DNA of 57,659 nucleotides from an uncultured Clostridia bacterium (GTDB taxonomy: Bacteria; Bacillota; Clostridia; Lachnospirales; Anaerotignaceae), in assembly GCA_910583755.1 (NCBI GenBank), contig CAJTZO010000004.1, positions 1 through 57,659 on the forward strand, given 5' to 3'. The position numbers and the translations under genes were made by a program. Positions 6,768-16,269 of this stretch are shown piece by piece. How positions within the stretch are numbered: the first letter of the stretch is position 1; each line of letters starts with the position of its first letter. The notes below the pieces were generated by a model, which saw only the letters and a program-made list of their open reading frames with translations, was not told the origin of the DNA and searched no databases.

Positions 6768-8761
6768 TTATGATATCTTTTTATCTTCCTCAATTAAGCG
6801 AAATTGTTCCACTAATATTTTCATCATTTTTGCTTCTTTAGAAAGTTGCTCGCTTGTTGCAGCACATTGTTTTACTGTAGTGGAACTTGTTTGTATAATA
6901 CTAGAAATCTGCTGAATATTATTTGTAACTTCTTGCATATCAATGGATTGTTCAGAATAAGATTTTGAAACAAATTCTATCATCTTAACAATAGAATTTG
7001 CATCCTTTAATGTTTCATGTAAAGATTGTGCTGTGACATCTGCTATAGAAACTCCATTATCAACAGCGGAAATAGAATTTTCAATTAATATTCTAGCATT
7101 TTTTGCAGCTAAATTTCCTACTTCTTCCGCTACAACAGCAAATCCTTTTCCAGCAAGACCTACTTTTGCAGCTTCAATGGAAGCATTTAAAGATAATATA
7201 TTTGTCTGGAAAGCAATATCTTCAATAGCATTTACAATTTTTTCAATTTCTTGTGAAGAAGTATAAATATGTGACATAGCAGAAATCATTTTTTTCATTT
7301 GGTTATTATCTTGATTTAGTTTTTTACTCATAGAAAGTGTTAACTCACTAGCAGATTGACATTGTTGTGCAGATTGTCTTACACTTTGTGTAATTTGGTT
7401 AATATGGTGTACAAGAGCATCCATCTGCTGAAATTGCTCTACCGTTCCCTGATTTAATAATTGTGCATTGTTGGAAAGTTCTGATGCACTAGAAGATACT
7501 TGGAAAGAAGAATGTGCAATCTTTTGTATCATATCATTCATATTCTCTGCAATGTAATAAAATGCCGTTTCAATTTGAGAAAATTCACCATAATAATTTT
7601 GTGTTGTATGAATGTTTAAATCACTTTTAGAAATTTGTGTCAAAATAGAAGAAATTTCTGTTATAATTCCATTTAGATATTGTGCCGTATTAGAAAAAGT
7701 TTCTGCAAGTAGACCAATTTCATCTTTATATTTTAAGGAAATAGAAGTATGTAAATTCCCTTTTTCTATTTGTTTTGCAATATTCATAATTTCTTTTAAT
7801 AGTTGTAATCTATTAAATAACATTTTAACGCATAATAAAATAGAAATTACTAACGCTATGACGAATACACATAAGTTAATAAATATTTGACGGAATAATT
7901 GCTGTGATATAATACTTTTGGGATAAGCAAAACCAATGGTCCAATTTGTATTTTTTTCTTTTGTTGCAATAAAATACTTCTCTTTTCCATCATAATCCCT
8001 TTGCAGTTGTATATCATTTGTAATGTTATTTAAAAAGTGTAGTTCAGAAAAATCTTGTACATTTGTTGTTATAACATTTGTTGTTCGGTAATCTGACTTT
8101 TCATGGAATAAAATATTGTTATCATTGTCTAATAAATATAAATAAGAACCATCTGATGCAAAATAATTATCTACCATATCTTTAATAGCATTGATAGATA
8201 AGTCACGGGCAACAATACCATAAAGTTTTCCATCATCTTTTAAGGGTATTGCAATGGTAATTACAGAGGTAATGCCATCTGTAGCATCAATATAAGGAGT
8301 AGAAATATACAGACCATCTTTTTTAATGGTATTGATATAATAGTCTCTTGCTAAGGCATTAAAATCTGCGTCTGGTATCCATCCATCTCCAGATATCATT
8401 TCTCCTGTAGTCAAAACAACATAGTCAGATACAACACCATAATTAGCACCATAGTTTGTAGATTGTTTCACAAGGTCAAAAGCTGTTCATAATTTCGCAT
8501 TTCTGGCGGAATAGAAAGAATAGTATTTCCAATGCTATCAATTTGAGCAATTCTAAGAGAAAGCCAGTCACTAATGGATTTTTCATAGTAATTTAAGGTA
8601 TATTCCATTGTTTTTTCCATAGAATCTGTAATAAATCCTTTAGTTGTAAAATAGTTGGACAAAAAGGTAAGAGAAATGGAAGCAACCATTATTATACTAA
8701 TGAAATAAGCCATATTAGAAACCAGCGAAGATTGTTTTTGCTTATTGTGACGTTTTTACAT
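6768..8761 (-). pseudogene. Methyl-accepting chemotaxis protein, broken by a stop and a frameshift
   Basis: Together two frames encode a chemoreceptor of about 660 residues: an N-terminal membrane helix, a dCache-like sensor (YVVLTTGEMISGDGW, LYLLDNDNNILF), a second helix near the middle, HAMP, and a signalling domain with AFQTNILSLNASIEAAKVG and VVAEEVGNL. The natural start is the ATG at 8759-8761 behind GGAG, but codon 2 is TAA; reading on in the same frame gives KRHNKQKQSSLVSN and then the membrane helix. Near 8485 the frame is lost and the rest continues one base out of step (NYEQ then AFDLVKQSTNYG), as if one base had been deleted. The signalling tip also looks about six residues short. 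Two independent lesions argue for a true pseudogene. Confidence 0.85.
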
Positions 8762-8845
8762 GGAAAATTCTCCTTTCTTACTTTTAGAACCTCAAAAAAT
8801 CCCTTCAAAAGTTCTAATTTTCTAGGGCAAGACTATCTCATTTTT

Positions 8846-8873
8846 ATTATCTAATGATTTTTACCATTGTCAA
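8846..8873 (-). promoter_or_regulatory. Promoter of the chemoreceptor pseudogene
   Basis: TTGACA (8868-8873) and GATAAT (8846-8851) on the minus strand with a 16-bp spacer, about 85 bp upstream of the original ATG. The leader contains a TTAGAAC/GTTCTAA inverted repeat (8784-8817). Confidence 0.6.
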
Positions 8874-8942
8874 TAAATGTTGTATGAAATACATTTTTTT
8901 ATAAAAAGCAACTTCTTTTTACAAAAAAAATATACTTTTTAT

Positions 8943-8975
8943 AAAAGAAGCCTGCTATAAAAGCAGGCTTCTTTT
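8943..8975 (-). terminator. Terminator of the rnf operon
   Basis: GAAGCCTGCT and AGCAGGCTTC form a 10-bp stem with a 4-nt loop flanked by A and T runs, immediately after the rnfB stop. It can also stop transcription from the opposite side. Confidence 0.9.
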
Positions 8976-8977
8976 AA

Positions 8978-9829
8978 TTATTCACTTTTTTCTGCTGCTT
9001 TTGGCGCATCCTCTGTTTTTGGTGGAGCAGGTTTTTTACCTGTCAAAACACCTTTAGGACATTTATTTGCACAAATGCCGCAAGCCTTACATTTATCATA
9101 GTCAATCACTGCTAAATTATCTACAACATGAATAGCATCAAAAGGACAATTTTTTTCGCAGATTTTGCAGGCAATACAACCAGCAGAACATACAGGATTT
9201 ACATTTCTACCAATATCCTTAGAAGAACATTGTACTTTGACTTTCTTTTTTACAGGAAGTAATTCAATAATATGTTTTGGACAAGTAGAAACACATTTTC
9301 CACAAGAAACACATTTATCTTTATCAATCACAGCAATACCATCTACAATTTCGATAGCACCGAAAGCACAAACTTTTTTACAACTGCCCAAACCAAGACA
9401 GCCATAAGTACAACTTTTTGCGCCAGCACCAGCTAATTGCATTGCCATTGTACAATCATCTAAGCCAAAATAAGTATATTTATCCTTTGCTATTTCACAA
9501 GTACCCTGACATTTTACAAAGGCTGCCGTTGGTTCTGCGGAACCTGCTTCTATTCCCATAATAGAGCCTATTTTTTCAGCAACAGCCGCACCACCAACAG
9601 GGCAAGCATTGACTGGAGCAGTGCCTGCAACAATCGCTGCTGCACAGCCGCCGCAACCGGGAAAACCACATCCACCACAGTTTGCACCGGGCAGCGCTTC
9701 TAATACTTCTCCCAATTTTGGGTCTTCTTCAACAGCAAATATTTTGCCGGCATAACCAAGTCCTGCGCCAAGAACAACACCCAAGCCACCAATGCTTATA
9801 ATGGGGTTAATAATATTCATAATATCCAT
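8978..9829 (-). CDS. rnfB: Rnf complex iron-sulfur subunit RnfB
   Basis: About 283 residues. A short N-terminal membrane helix is followed by the RnfB-specific cluster motif NCGGCGFPGCGGC (about 50-62), a second cysteine set (CQGTCEIA, CTYGCLGLGSCKKVC), and ferredoxin-type motifs CVSCGKCVSTCP, CIACKICEKNCP and CKACGICANKCP. RnfB accepts electrons from reduced ferredoxin and passes them to the membrane-bound flavins. The tail is rich in lysine, alanine and proline. I place the start at the ATG ten bases after AAGGAG rather than at the GTG nine bases earlier. It is the last gene of rnfCDGEAB, the usual clostridial order. Confidence 0.96.
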   Translation of the reverse strand: MDIMNIINPIISIGGLGVVLGAGLGYAGKIFAVEEDPKLGEVLEALPGANCGGCGFPGCGGCAAAIVAGTAPVNACPVGGAAVAEKIGSIMGIEAGSAEPTAAFVKCQGTCEIAKDKYTYFGLDDCTMAMQLAGAGAKSCTYGCLGLGSCKKVCAFGAIEIVDGIAVIDKDKCVSCGKCVSTCPKHIIELLPVKKKVKVQCSSKDIGRNVNPVCSAGCIACKICEKNCPFDAIHVVDNLAVIDYDKCKACGICANKCPKGVLTGKKPAPPKTEDAPKAAEKSE

Positions 9830-9847
9830 GATTTGCACACTCCTTGT

Positions 9848-10426
9848 TTAAAGTTTGATTAAGCCTTGGAATCCCAAAAAGGCAATTGACATAATACCAG
9901 CAGTAATAAGTGCCAGAGGGAAACCATCAAATGCTTTTGGTGTATCATTAAATTCTATTCTTTCACGGATACCAGCAAACAAAATAATTGCAAGTGCAAA
10001 ACCTGCTGCACCACCAATACCGTTTAAGATGGATTGAATAAAGTTATATTTATTTTGCATATTAACAACTGCAACACCTAAAACCGCACAGTTTGTTGTA
10101 ATCAAAGGCAAAAATACACCAAGCGCCTGATACAAAGAAGGTGAAGATTTTTTTAAGAACATCTCTACAAACTGAACTAATGCTGCAATAACTAAGATAA
10201 AGGCAATATTATAAAGATATTCAATATGCAATTTTACTAAAATAAAATTATAAACCATGTAAGCAGCTGCACAGGCAATGGTAATAACGAAGATTACAGC
10301 AACACCCATACCAGTTGCAGTTTCTACCTTTTTGGAAACACCAAGGAAAGGGCAGATACCTAAAAACTGTGATAAAACGTAGTTATTTACGAAAATACCA
10401 GCTAATACTAACAATATCAGATTCAT
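9848..10426 (-). CDS. rnfA: Rnf complex membrane subunit RnfA
   Basis: A 192-residue integral membrane protein with about six helices. It begins ILLVLAGIFVNNYVLSQFLGICPFLGVSK, diagnostic of RnfA/NqrE, where the conserved cysteine in the first helix holds half of the intramembrane 2Fe-2S cluster shared with RnfE. A GGAGG site precedes the ATG and the gene is 16 bp after rnfE. Together with RnfE and RnfD it forms the ion-translocating membrane core driven by ferredoxin-to-NAD electron flow. Confidence 0.96.
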   Translation of the reverse strand: MNLILLVLAGIFVNNYVLSQFLGICPFLGVSKKVETATGMGVAVIFVITIACAAAYMVYNFILVKLHIEYLYNIAFILVIAALVQFVEMFLKKSSPSLYQALGVFLPLITTNCAVLGVAVVNMQNKYNFIQSILNGIGGAAGFALAIILFAGIRERIEFNDTPKAFDGFPLALITAGIMSIAFLGFQGLIKL

Positions 10427-10442
10427 TTATATCCTCCTCTCC

Positions 10443-11042
10443 TTATGCTTTTTTCTTATTTTTAAAATAGTTTAACAATGCCATTAAGCAACCAAGTGTA
10501 AAGAAAGCACCCGGTGCCATAACAAATAACAATGTTTTTGGGAAAGCATCTGGTAATACAGTTACATCAAACAATGTACCAGCACCGATAAATTCACGTA
10601 CAAGACCTAAAAAACCAAGTGCTACTGTAAAGCCAAGACCCATACCAATTCCGTCAAAAATAGAATCAATTGGAGAATTTTTGGAAGCAAATGCTTCTGC
10701 TCTTGCCAATATCAAACAGTTTACAACAATCAAAGGAATATAAAGACCCAATGACGCATTTAAAGAAGGCAAATATGCCTGTAATAAAAACTGTATAATG
10801 GTAACGAATGTTGCAATAACAACGATAAAGCAAGGGATTCTAACTTTATCTGGAATTACCTTTCTTAAAAGAGAGATAAAAAGATTAGAACAAATTAAAA
10901 CGGCTGCTGTAGAAAGTCCCATACCAATCCCGTTAATTGCAGAACTGGTAACAGCCAGTGTAGGACACATACCAATAACCTGTGCAAAGGTTGGGTTTTC
11001 ATCAATAATACCATTTTTAATAATTTTTACTGGATTGCCCAT
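10443..11042 (-). CDS. rnfE: Rnf complex membrane subunit RnfE
   Basis: A 199-residue membrane protein homologous to RnfA but in inverted topology. NPTFAQVIGMCPTLAVTSSA carries the conserved cysteine that, with that of RnfA, binds the intramembrane iron-sulfur cluster. About six hydrophobic helices are visible, ending in a basic tail (NYFKNKKKA). Its start codon overlaps the stop of rnfG by one base (TAATG), which points to coupled translation and equal stoichiometry. Confidence 0.96.
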   Translation of the reverse strand: MGNPVKIIKNGIIDENPTFAQVIGMCPTLAVTSSAINGIGMGLSTAAVLICSNLFISLLRKVIPDKVRIPCFIVVIATFVTIIQFLLQAYLPSLNASLGLYIPLIVVNCLILARAEAFASKNSPIDSIFDGIGMGLGFTVALGFLGLVREFIGAGTLFDVTVLPDAFPKTLLFVMAPGAFFTLGCLMALLNYFKNKKKA

Positions 11043-11602
11043 TAATTAGCACCTCCGTTTGCATTTACCCATTCTACTGCTTCAGCCGCGCCACTTGCAA
11101 CAGCTCTGGAAGTAATTGTAGCACTTGTAATAGGAACGATTTCGCCACCATCTTTGGTTACTTGAATGTTTCCAGATTTTCCAACGAATTGTTCATAAAA
11201 ATCAGGAGATGTAGCCAAAGCACCAAGACCTGGTGTTTCTGCATGAGATAACACTCTTAAGCCTGTTACAGTACCATCTACCGCAACACCAACCATAGTA
11301 CCAACTTCTCCACCGAAGCCGCTAGGTGCTGTTGTCAAAACATAACCAATAGTTTCGCCGCCTTTGGTTGCTTTCGCAATTTTTTTAATGGTGCCCTCTA
11401 TTTCATCACCATTTTCTTTATCAAAAAGTGTTTCAAATTCAATACCATCTTCTGGCATAACGGCTGCCATTGCTTCTGCTTCTGTTTTTGCAGTTTGTGC
11501 AGCAATCGCTCCTTGCGTTGTTTCAGAAACAATACCTAAAAGCATTGCAGCAACGGCTGTAATAATCAATAATACAGCTGCTGGTTTTACAATTTCCTTC
11601 AT
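11042..11602 (-). CDS. rnfG: Rnf complex flavoprotein subunit RnfG
   Basis: A 186-residue protein with one N-terminal membrane helix and an extracytoplasmic FMN-binding domain. Near the C-terminus PITSATITSRAV matches the flavinylation motif in which a threonine is covalently linked to FMN by ApbE; the partner block GFGGEVGTMVGV and SHAETPGLG are also present. The ATG overlaps the rnfD stop by four bases (ATGA). No apbE gene is seen in the window, so the flavin transferase must be elsewhere. The protein passes electrons between the RnfD and RnfC sides of the complex. Confidence 0.95.
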   Translation of the reverse strand: MKEIVKPAAVLLIITAVAAMLLGIVSETTQGAIAAQTAKTEAEAMAAVMPEDGIEFETLFDKENGDEIEGTIKKIAKATKGGETIGYVLTTAPSGFGGEVGTMVGVAVDGTVTGLRVLSHAETPGLGALATSPDFYEQFVGKSGNIQVTKDGGEIVPITSATITSRAVASGAAEAVEWVNANGGAN

Positions 11603-12552
11603 GATTTTTTCACCTCCAAAGCACCAAATATCTTAGGTTCTGTGAAACGGTCAATCAAAGGAACACAAAGGTTCATAATTAAGATAGAGTAAGAAACGCC
11701 TTCTGGATAACCACCAAAAATACGAATTAATGTTGTCAGCAAACCACAGCCTACTGCCATAATTATCTGTCCAAGTGGTGTAACAGGGGAAGAAGCATAA
11801 TCTGTTGCCATAAAGAATGCACCTAACATTAAACCACCTACCAGTATTTCATACTGAGGGATTCTGACACCATTTCTACCAATCAATGCTGTTAAGATAA
11901 ATACAGTTGCAATATAAATAACAGGAATTCTCCAGCTAATAACATGTCTTACGATTAAATAAACACCACCAATAATTAAAGCAATGGCACTTGTTTCACC
12001 AATACAACCGCCAACTGTACCCACAAGCGCATTTAACATATCGCTGCTTGCTGCTGTTGTAATATCGCCTGCTTTTAATAATGCAAGAGGTGTTGCTACT
12101 GTTACTGCATCAACACCGGCAGGTGCAGGCCATGTTGTCATAGGTGTTGGATAAGATGCCAACAAAAATGCTCTTGCTGCTAATGCAGGGTTAATAAAGT
12201 TTTGACCTAAACCACCAAAAAGTTGTTTCGCAATGATAATTGCAAAAGCACTACCTACAATCGGCATCCAATAAGGAGCAGATGCAGGCATATTCATTGC
12301 CAAAAGCAAACCTGTTACAGCTGCACTTAAGTCTGTAATTGTAATTGGTTTTTTCATCAATTTTTGATAGAAATATTCAAAGAAAATTGCTGAGGCTATG
12401 GAAATCACCATAAGAACCAAAGCGTTAAGTCCAAATACATAAATACCCATCAATGCTGCGGGAGTCAGTCCAATTAAGACATCACGCATAATGCCCTGTA
12501 TAGAGTCCTTGGAACGGACATGAGGGGTACCTGATACTATAAATTTATCCAT
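11599..12552 (-). CDS. rnfD: Rnf complex flavoprotein membrane subunit RnfD
   Basis: About 317 residues with nine or ten hydrophobic helices. It begins FIVSGTPHVRSKDSIQGIMRDV, typical of RnfD/NqrB, and contains VTVATPLALLKAG, where the threonine of ATPL is the expected FMN-linked residue, and NPALAARAF. I choose the ATG at 12550-12552, which lies ten bases after AGGGGG, over a TTG six bases upstream. It lies 19 bp after rnfC and overlaps rnfG. Core membrane subunit of the ferredoxin:NAD oxidoreductase; whether Na+ or H+ is moved cannot be read here. Confidence 0.95.
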   Translation of the reverse strand: MDKFIVSGTPHVRSKDSIQGIMRDVLIGLTPAALMGIYVFGLNALVLMVISIASAIFFEYFYQKLMKKPITITDLSAAVTGLLLAMNMPASAPYWMPIVGSAFAIIIAKQLFGGLGQNFINPALAARAFLLASYPTPMTTWPAPAGVDAVTVATPLALLKAGDITTAASSDMLNALVGTVGGCIGETSAIALIIGGVYLIVRHVISWRIPVIYIATVFILTALIGRNGVRIPQYEILVGGLMLGAFFMATDYASSPVTPLGQIIMAVGCGLLTTLIRIFGGYPEGVSYSILIMNLCVPLIDRFTEPKIFGALEVKKS

Positions 12553-12571
12553 TTTCAATTATCCCCCTTAC

Positions 12572-13951
12572 TTAACTTTTTGCTTTTGCTTTTTCTGCTT
12601 CCGCCCTTGCTTTTGCTGCTGCGGCTGCTTTTTTACCAGCTTCAATTTTTTTGGTAGCACGAATAGATTGTGCCAACTGACGTTTTGCAGGACATTCAAA
12701 AGAACAACTGCCACATTCAATACAATCCAAACCATGATGTTTTACAAAGTTTTCACCATCGCCACGAATTGCAAATTGATTCAGCATAAAAGGCATTAAG
12801 CCCATTGGACAATGGTCAACACATTTTGCACAACGAATACAGTTTCTTTCTTCTGGAATAAAAGCTTCCTCTGCTGTAAAACATAAAAGACCAGAAGATG
12901 TTTTAACCGTTGCAACATCAAGAGTAAAGAGAGTAGGGCCCATCATAGGACCGCCAGCAATCAACTTTGCAGGTGGATTATCTTCTTTAAAACCACCAAT
13001 TGCTTCTACAATATCCCTCATTGTCATACCAATTCTAATTTTGTAATTACCAGGATTTTTTACAGCTCCACCGGTTACTGTCATAACCCTTCTCATCAAA
13101 GGTCTTCCTCTGAATAACGCTCTTTCGATTGCAACAACAGTATCCACATTGTCAACAATACAACCAGCACTTGCAGGCAATGCACCAGATTTTACTTCTC
13201 TTTTTGTAATAGAGTAAATCAAATGTTTTTCAGAGCCTTGTGGGAATTTTGTTACAAGTGGTTGTACTGTAATGTTAGAAATGCCTTCACATGCTTTTGT
13301 CATGGCTTCAATTGCTTTTGGTTTATTTTCCTCAATACCAATGACACCTTTTGCACTAGGATGTAATTTTAACATTACTTGCAATCCTCTGACTACTCTT
13401 TCGGATTCTTCCAACATAATACGGTAGTCGCAAGTTAAATAAGGCTCACATTCTGCCGCATTAATTAATATGTAGTCAATTGGTTGGTCTTTTGGAGGGT
13501 TCAGTTTGACATGTGTTGGGAAGCCAGCACCGCCTAAACCAACCACACCAGCATTTTTAATGCAGTTGAGAATTTCTTCATTGCTCATTTTGGTATAATC
13601 ATGAGCTTGGTTGAGTCCTTCGACTTCTACCATTTTTGCATCGTTTTTAATAACAATAGCTTTTACCATGTTACCACCTGGAACAAGCATAGGACGGATG
13701 TCTGTTACTTCACCAGAAATACTGGAAAAGATAGGAGAGGACATAAAAGCAGGTGATTCTGCTATTTTTTGTCCTACCTTAACATAATCGCCAACAGCAA
13801 CTAATGGTTCACAAGGCGCGCCTATGTGCTGAGACATAGGGAAAAACAATTCTGAGTTTTCTTTTGGGAGTATCACCTTGATAGGCTGTTCCGCAGAAAG
13901 CGCTTTGCCATCTGGTGGGTGTACTCCACGTTTGAACGTTAAAGCTTGCAT
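12572..13951 (-). CDS. rnfC: Rnf complex NADH-binding subunit RnfC
   Basis: A 459-residue cytosolic subunit and first gene of the operon. It has the N-terminal GGVHPP-type start (KRGVHPPDGK), a biotinyl-like barrel, the nucleotide/FMN-binding stretch GVVGLGGAGFPTHVKL with INAAECEPYLTCDYR, and two 4Fe-4S motifs near the C-terminus, CIRCAKCVDHCP and CIECGSCSFECP. The tail is a long lysine/alanine helix (AAAAAKARAEAEKAKAKS), a common feature in clostridia. It passes electrons to NAD+. RBS GAGGGGG precedes the ATG. Confidence 0.96.
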   Translation of the reverse strand: MQALTFKRGVHPPDGKALSAEQPIKVILPKENSELFFPMSQHIGAPCEPLVAVGDYVKVGQKIAESPAFMSSPIFSSISGEVTDIRPMLVPGGNMVKAIVIKNDAKMVEVEGLNQAHDYTKMSNEEILNCIKNAGVVGLGGAGFPTHVKLNPPKDQPIDYILINAAECEPYLTCDYRIMLEESERVVRGLQVMLKLHPSAKGVIGIEENKPKAIEAMTKACEGISNITVQPLVTKFPQGSEKHLIYSITKREVKSGALPASAGCIVDNVDTVVAIERALFRGRPLMRRVMTVTGGAVKNPGNYKIRIGMTMRDIVEAIGGFKEDNPPAKLIAGGPMMGPTLFTLDVATVKTSSGLLCFTAEEAFIPEERNCIRCAKCVDHCPMGLMPFMLNQFAIRGDGENFVKHHGLDCIECGSCSFECPAKRQLAQSIRATKKIEAGKKAAAAAKARAEAEKAKAKS

Positions 13952-14514
13952 AGTATCCCCCTCTGTTCAATAGATTTTTTTTAGACTGTAGAGTAATACA
14001 ATTTACTATAAAGCATATAAGTGCATAAAGTAAACAAAACTTATTTTAATATAAAATGAAATACTTCTCAACTATTTTTTTGCATAAAAACATTATTTTT
14101 CATAAAAACATAGCATTTTCGTTTATGATTGCTTAGAAAAACGAAAACACTAAGAAATTGTCATAGAGAAGAAAATACTCTATCAAAATATTTCGCATGC
14201 ACCTCATATGTTATAGTAACAGTTTACTATTATTTATACAAAAAGTAAATGATAATTTATTACAAATTGATAATTTATTTAAAAAACAAAAAATTTTTTT
14301 TTATTTCTTGTACAAAAAACGATACAATACAAAAATTGGTGTTTGTACTAATTTTTATATATATCCTTTCAAATTTCCATCTCGTAACTTTATAATACTG
14401 TGTACTAGATTTTTGTAAGGGGATATGTTATACTGAAAAAAAGTTCTGTTTTTTGATATGATATTCATAAAATAATAAAAACAAAGAAATAAACAAAAAT
14501 GAAGGAGAACAAGT
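13952..14514. other. Long divergent intergenic region between rnfC and the MocR-type gene
   Basis: No supportable gene; the one frame at 14197-14418 has no ribosome binding site and A/T-driven composition. The region must hold the promoters of both the rnf operon and the regulator. It contains a perfect 11-bp direct repeat CATAAAAACAT at 14083-14093 and 14101-14111 (18-bp period) and a 9-bp dyad TTTTCGTTT/AAACGAAAA at 14116-14124 and 14139-14147. MocR/PdxR regulators are known to bind direct repeats near their own genes, so these are operator candidates. Confidence 0.45.
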
Positions 14515-15942
14515 ATGGACTCTTTTTATTCTATCATAATAGATAAAAAATCAGAAATGCCATTATATCAGCAACTGGCAGAAGGGCTATGCCATATGAT
14601 TGAGCAAGGCGTTTTAGCAGCAAATACAAAGCTTCCCCCTATCCGGCAAATGGCATCCCAATTACGTGTGAATGCAGTAACAGTAGTAGCTGCATATAAA
14701 TATTTAGAACAAAAAAGAATCGTTTACTCTTTAATCGGTAGTGGTACTTATGTATCTCCTTTACCCATAGAAAAAATGCCAGAACCACTCATATTTCAGC
14801 AAACAGATGTGCAAAAACAATATTCTATAGAGGGTGCTATCAATTTTGTAGATAGTTCTATTCCACAAAGTTTATTTCCTGTAGAAGAATTTAAAGAAGC
14901 CTTTCATGTTGTATTAGAAAGAGAAAAAGGAAATGCTTTTCGCTATTTAGACAGTATGGGATATGGGCCATTAAGAGAAATTCTTTGTGAGTATTTACGG
15001 GAATACGCCATCCATGCTTCAGCAGAAAATATACAAATTATATCTGGAGCACAGCAGGGAATTGACATTATATCAAAAGCACTTGTAAGCTATGGGGATA
15101 CTATATTTACAGAAAAACCTACTTTTTATGGTGCTTGTGCTGCTTTTATGTCCAGAGGTGGTAATGTTATTGGCATTAATATGGAAAAAAATGGTATTGA
15201 TACATTAGAATTAGAAAATTTATTAAAAATTTACCATCCTAAATTTTTATATATCATGGCATATTTTCAAACACCAACTGGAATTTCCTACAGTATGAGT
15301 AAAAAAAGAAAGCTTTTGGAACTAGCAGAAAAATATCATTTTTATATTATAGAAGATGACAATCTTTATGATTTTTATTATGGAAAAGAAAAAATAGTGC
15401 CTTTAAAAGCATTAGATTATAAAAATAAAGTAATTTATATCAAAAGTTTTTCTAAAATATGGATGCCTGGTCTGCGCATGGGCTTTATGCTTTTACCTAA
15501 AAAACTGTTGGAAAGTGTATGTTCCGCAAAATATACAACAGATATTTCCACCTCTGGCTTTTTACAAAAAGGAGTAGAATACTATTTAAAAAAATATGGC
15601 TGGAAACGGCATAGTGAAATTATGCGGAAATATGGTGGAGAACAATATCGTATGGCAGTCAGTGCAGTTAAAAAACATTTAGCAGAAAAAGTAAGTTTTT
15701 TATTGCCCAAAGGAGGAATTAGTCTTTGGTTAAAGCTTCCTCCCCAAGTAGAAGCAGAAAAATTATGTACTCTATTATTGCAGCAAAAAGTCATTGTGTC
15801 ACCAAGTACACAATATTATATGGGGCAAAAAGAGGATAACGAAAATATTAGAATTTGTTTTTCCAATGTAAAGCAAAGAGAACTAGAAGAAGGCATGAAA
15901 AAAATTAATATTGCTATTGAGATATTACAAAATGCCCCTTGA
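14515..15942 (+). CDS. MocR/PdxR-type GntR regulator with aminotransferase domain
   Basis: A 475-residue fusion. Residues about 1-78 are a GntR winged helix (PLYQQLAEGLCHMIEQG, KLPPIRQMASQLRVNAVTV), followed by a linker and a fold-type-I PLP aminotransferase domain of about 360 residues: ISGAQQGIDI, AYFQTPTG, IIEDDNLYDFYYG and KSFSKIWMPGLRMGF, whose first SK lysine is the expected PLP-binding residue. MocR proteins sense PLP or a PLP adduct and control vitamin B6, GABA or amino-acid genes. No B6 or GABA gene is nearby; it is divergent from rnf and just upstream of alaS, so its target is unclear. RBS GAAGGAG. Confidence 0.9.
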   Translation: MDSFYSIIIDKKSEMPLYQQLAEGLCHMIEQGVLAANTKLPPIRQMASQLRVNAVTVVAAYKYLEQKRIVYSLIGSGTYVSPLPIEKMPEPLIFQQTDVQKQYSIEGAINFVDSSIPQSLFPVEEFKEAFHVVLEREKGNAFRYLDSMGYGPLREILCEYLREYAIHASAENIQIISGAQQGIDIISKALVSYGDTIFTEKPTFYGACAAFMSRGGNVIGINMEKNGIDTLELENLLKIYHPKFLYIMAYFQTPTGISYSMSKKRKLLELAEKYHFYIIEDDNLYDFYYGKEKIVPLKALDYKNKVIYIKSFSKIWMPGLRMGFMLLPKKLLESVCSAKYTTDISTSGFLQKGVEYYLKKYGWKRHSEIMRKYGGEQYRMAVSAVKKHLAEKVSFLLPKGGISLWLKLPPQVEAEKLCTLLLQQKVIVSPSTQYYMGQKEDNENIRICFSNVKQRELEEGMKKINIAIEILQNAP

Positions 15943-15967
15943 CAATCTTCTTGCCTATCGCTATAAT
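15939..15967 (+). promoter_or_regulatory. Consensus promoter of the alaS T-box transcript
   Basis: TTGACA (15939-15944), 17 bp, TATAAT (15962-15967): a perfect sigma-A promoter whose -35 overlaps the stop codon of the upstream MocR-type gene. Transcription would start near 15974. Confidence 0.9.
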
Positions 15968-15973
15968 TTTTAT

Positions 15974-16236
15974 AACTTATGGAAAACGCTATAAAAAGAA
16001 GGAGTACACAAAAATACAACTTTACAGAGAAAAGCGAAAAGGTGGAAGCGTTTTAAGTATGATTTGTGGAAGCAGTCTTTTTAACAATTTTGTTGGCGGT
16101 GGGGCAGAAAACAAGTATGTCCTAACGTAAGCCTGCGTTAAAGGCATCAGAGTGATGCTTTTGCATAAGAAGGGTGGTACCACGAGATTTTCCCGTCCCT
16201 TGACCATTTATTTGTTGGTCAAGGGCGGTTTTTTTT
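15974..16236 (+). promoter_or_regulatory. T-box leader of alaS
   Basis: A long leader between the promoter and alaS contains the T-box signature AGGGTGGTACCACGAG (16171-16186), which pairs with the free CCA end of uncharged tRNA, directly before a terminator hairpin. Upstream lie the stem I region with an AGAGAAAAGCG stretch and several short helices, such as GGCATC/GATGC. Since the gene is alaS the specifier should be a GCN codon; a GCA in GGAAGCAGT at 16072-16074 is one candidate but I could not fold stem I with certainty. Uncharged tRNA-Ala would favour the antiterminator and switch alaS on. Confidence 0.92.
16193..16236 (+). terminator. T-box conditional terminator
   Basis: CCCTTGACC pairs with GGTCAAGGG, extended by CCG/CGG across a one-base bulge, and is followed by eight T (16229-16236). 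The 5' arm directly follows the T-box sequence, as required for the terminator/antiterminator switch. Confidence 0.92.
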
Positions 16237-16269
16237 ATGATATTGAGATAAATGAAGGAGGAGTAAAAT

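Noticed and set aside
14197..14418. 73-codon open frame between rnfC and the MocR gene
   Set aside because: No ribosome binding site; Phe/Tyr/Lys-rich translation typical of random A/T DNA.
13952..14514. Rex operator before rnfC
   Set aside because: Looked for a TTGTTAA-N4-TTAACAA-like palindrome; only half-like TTGTTTA sequences without a partner were seen.
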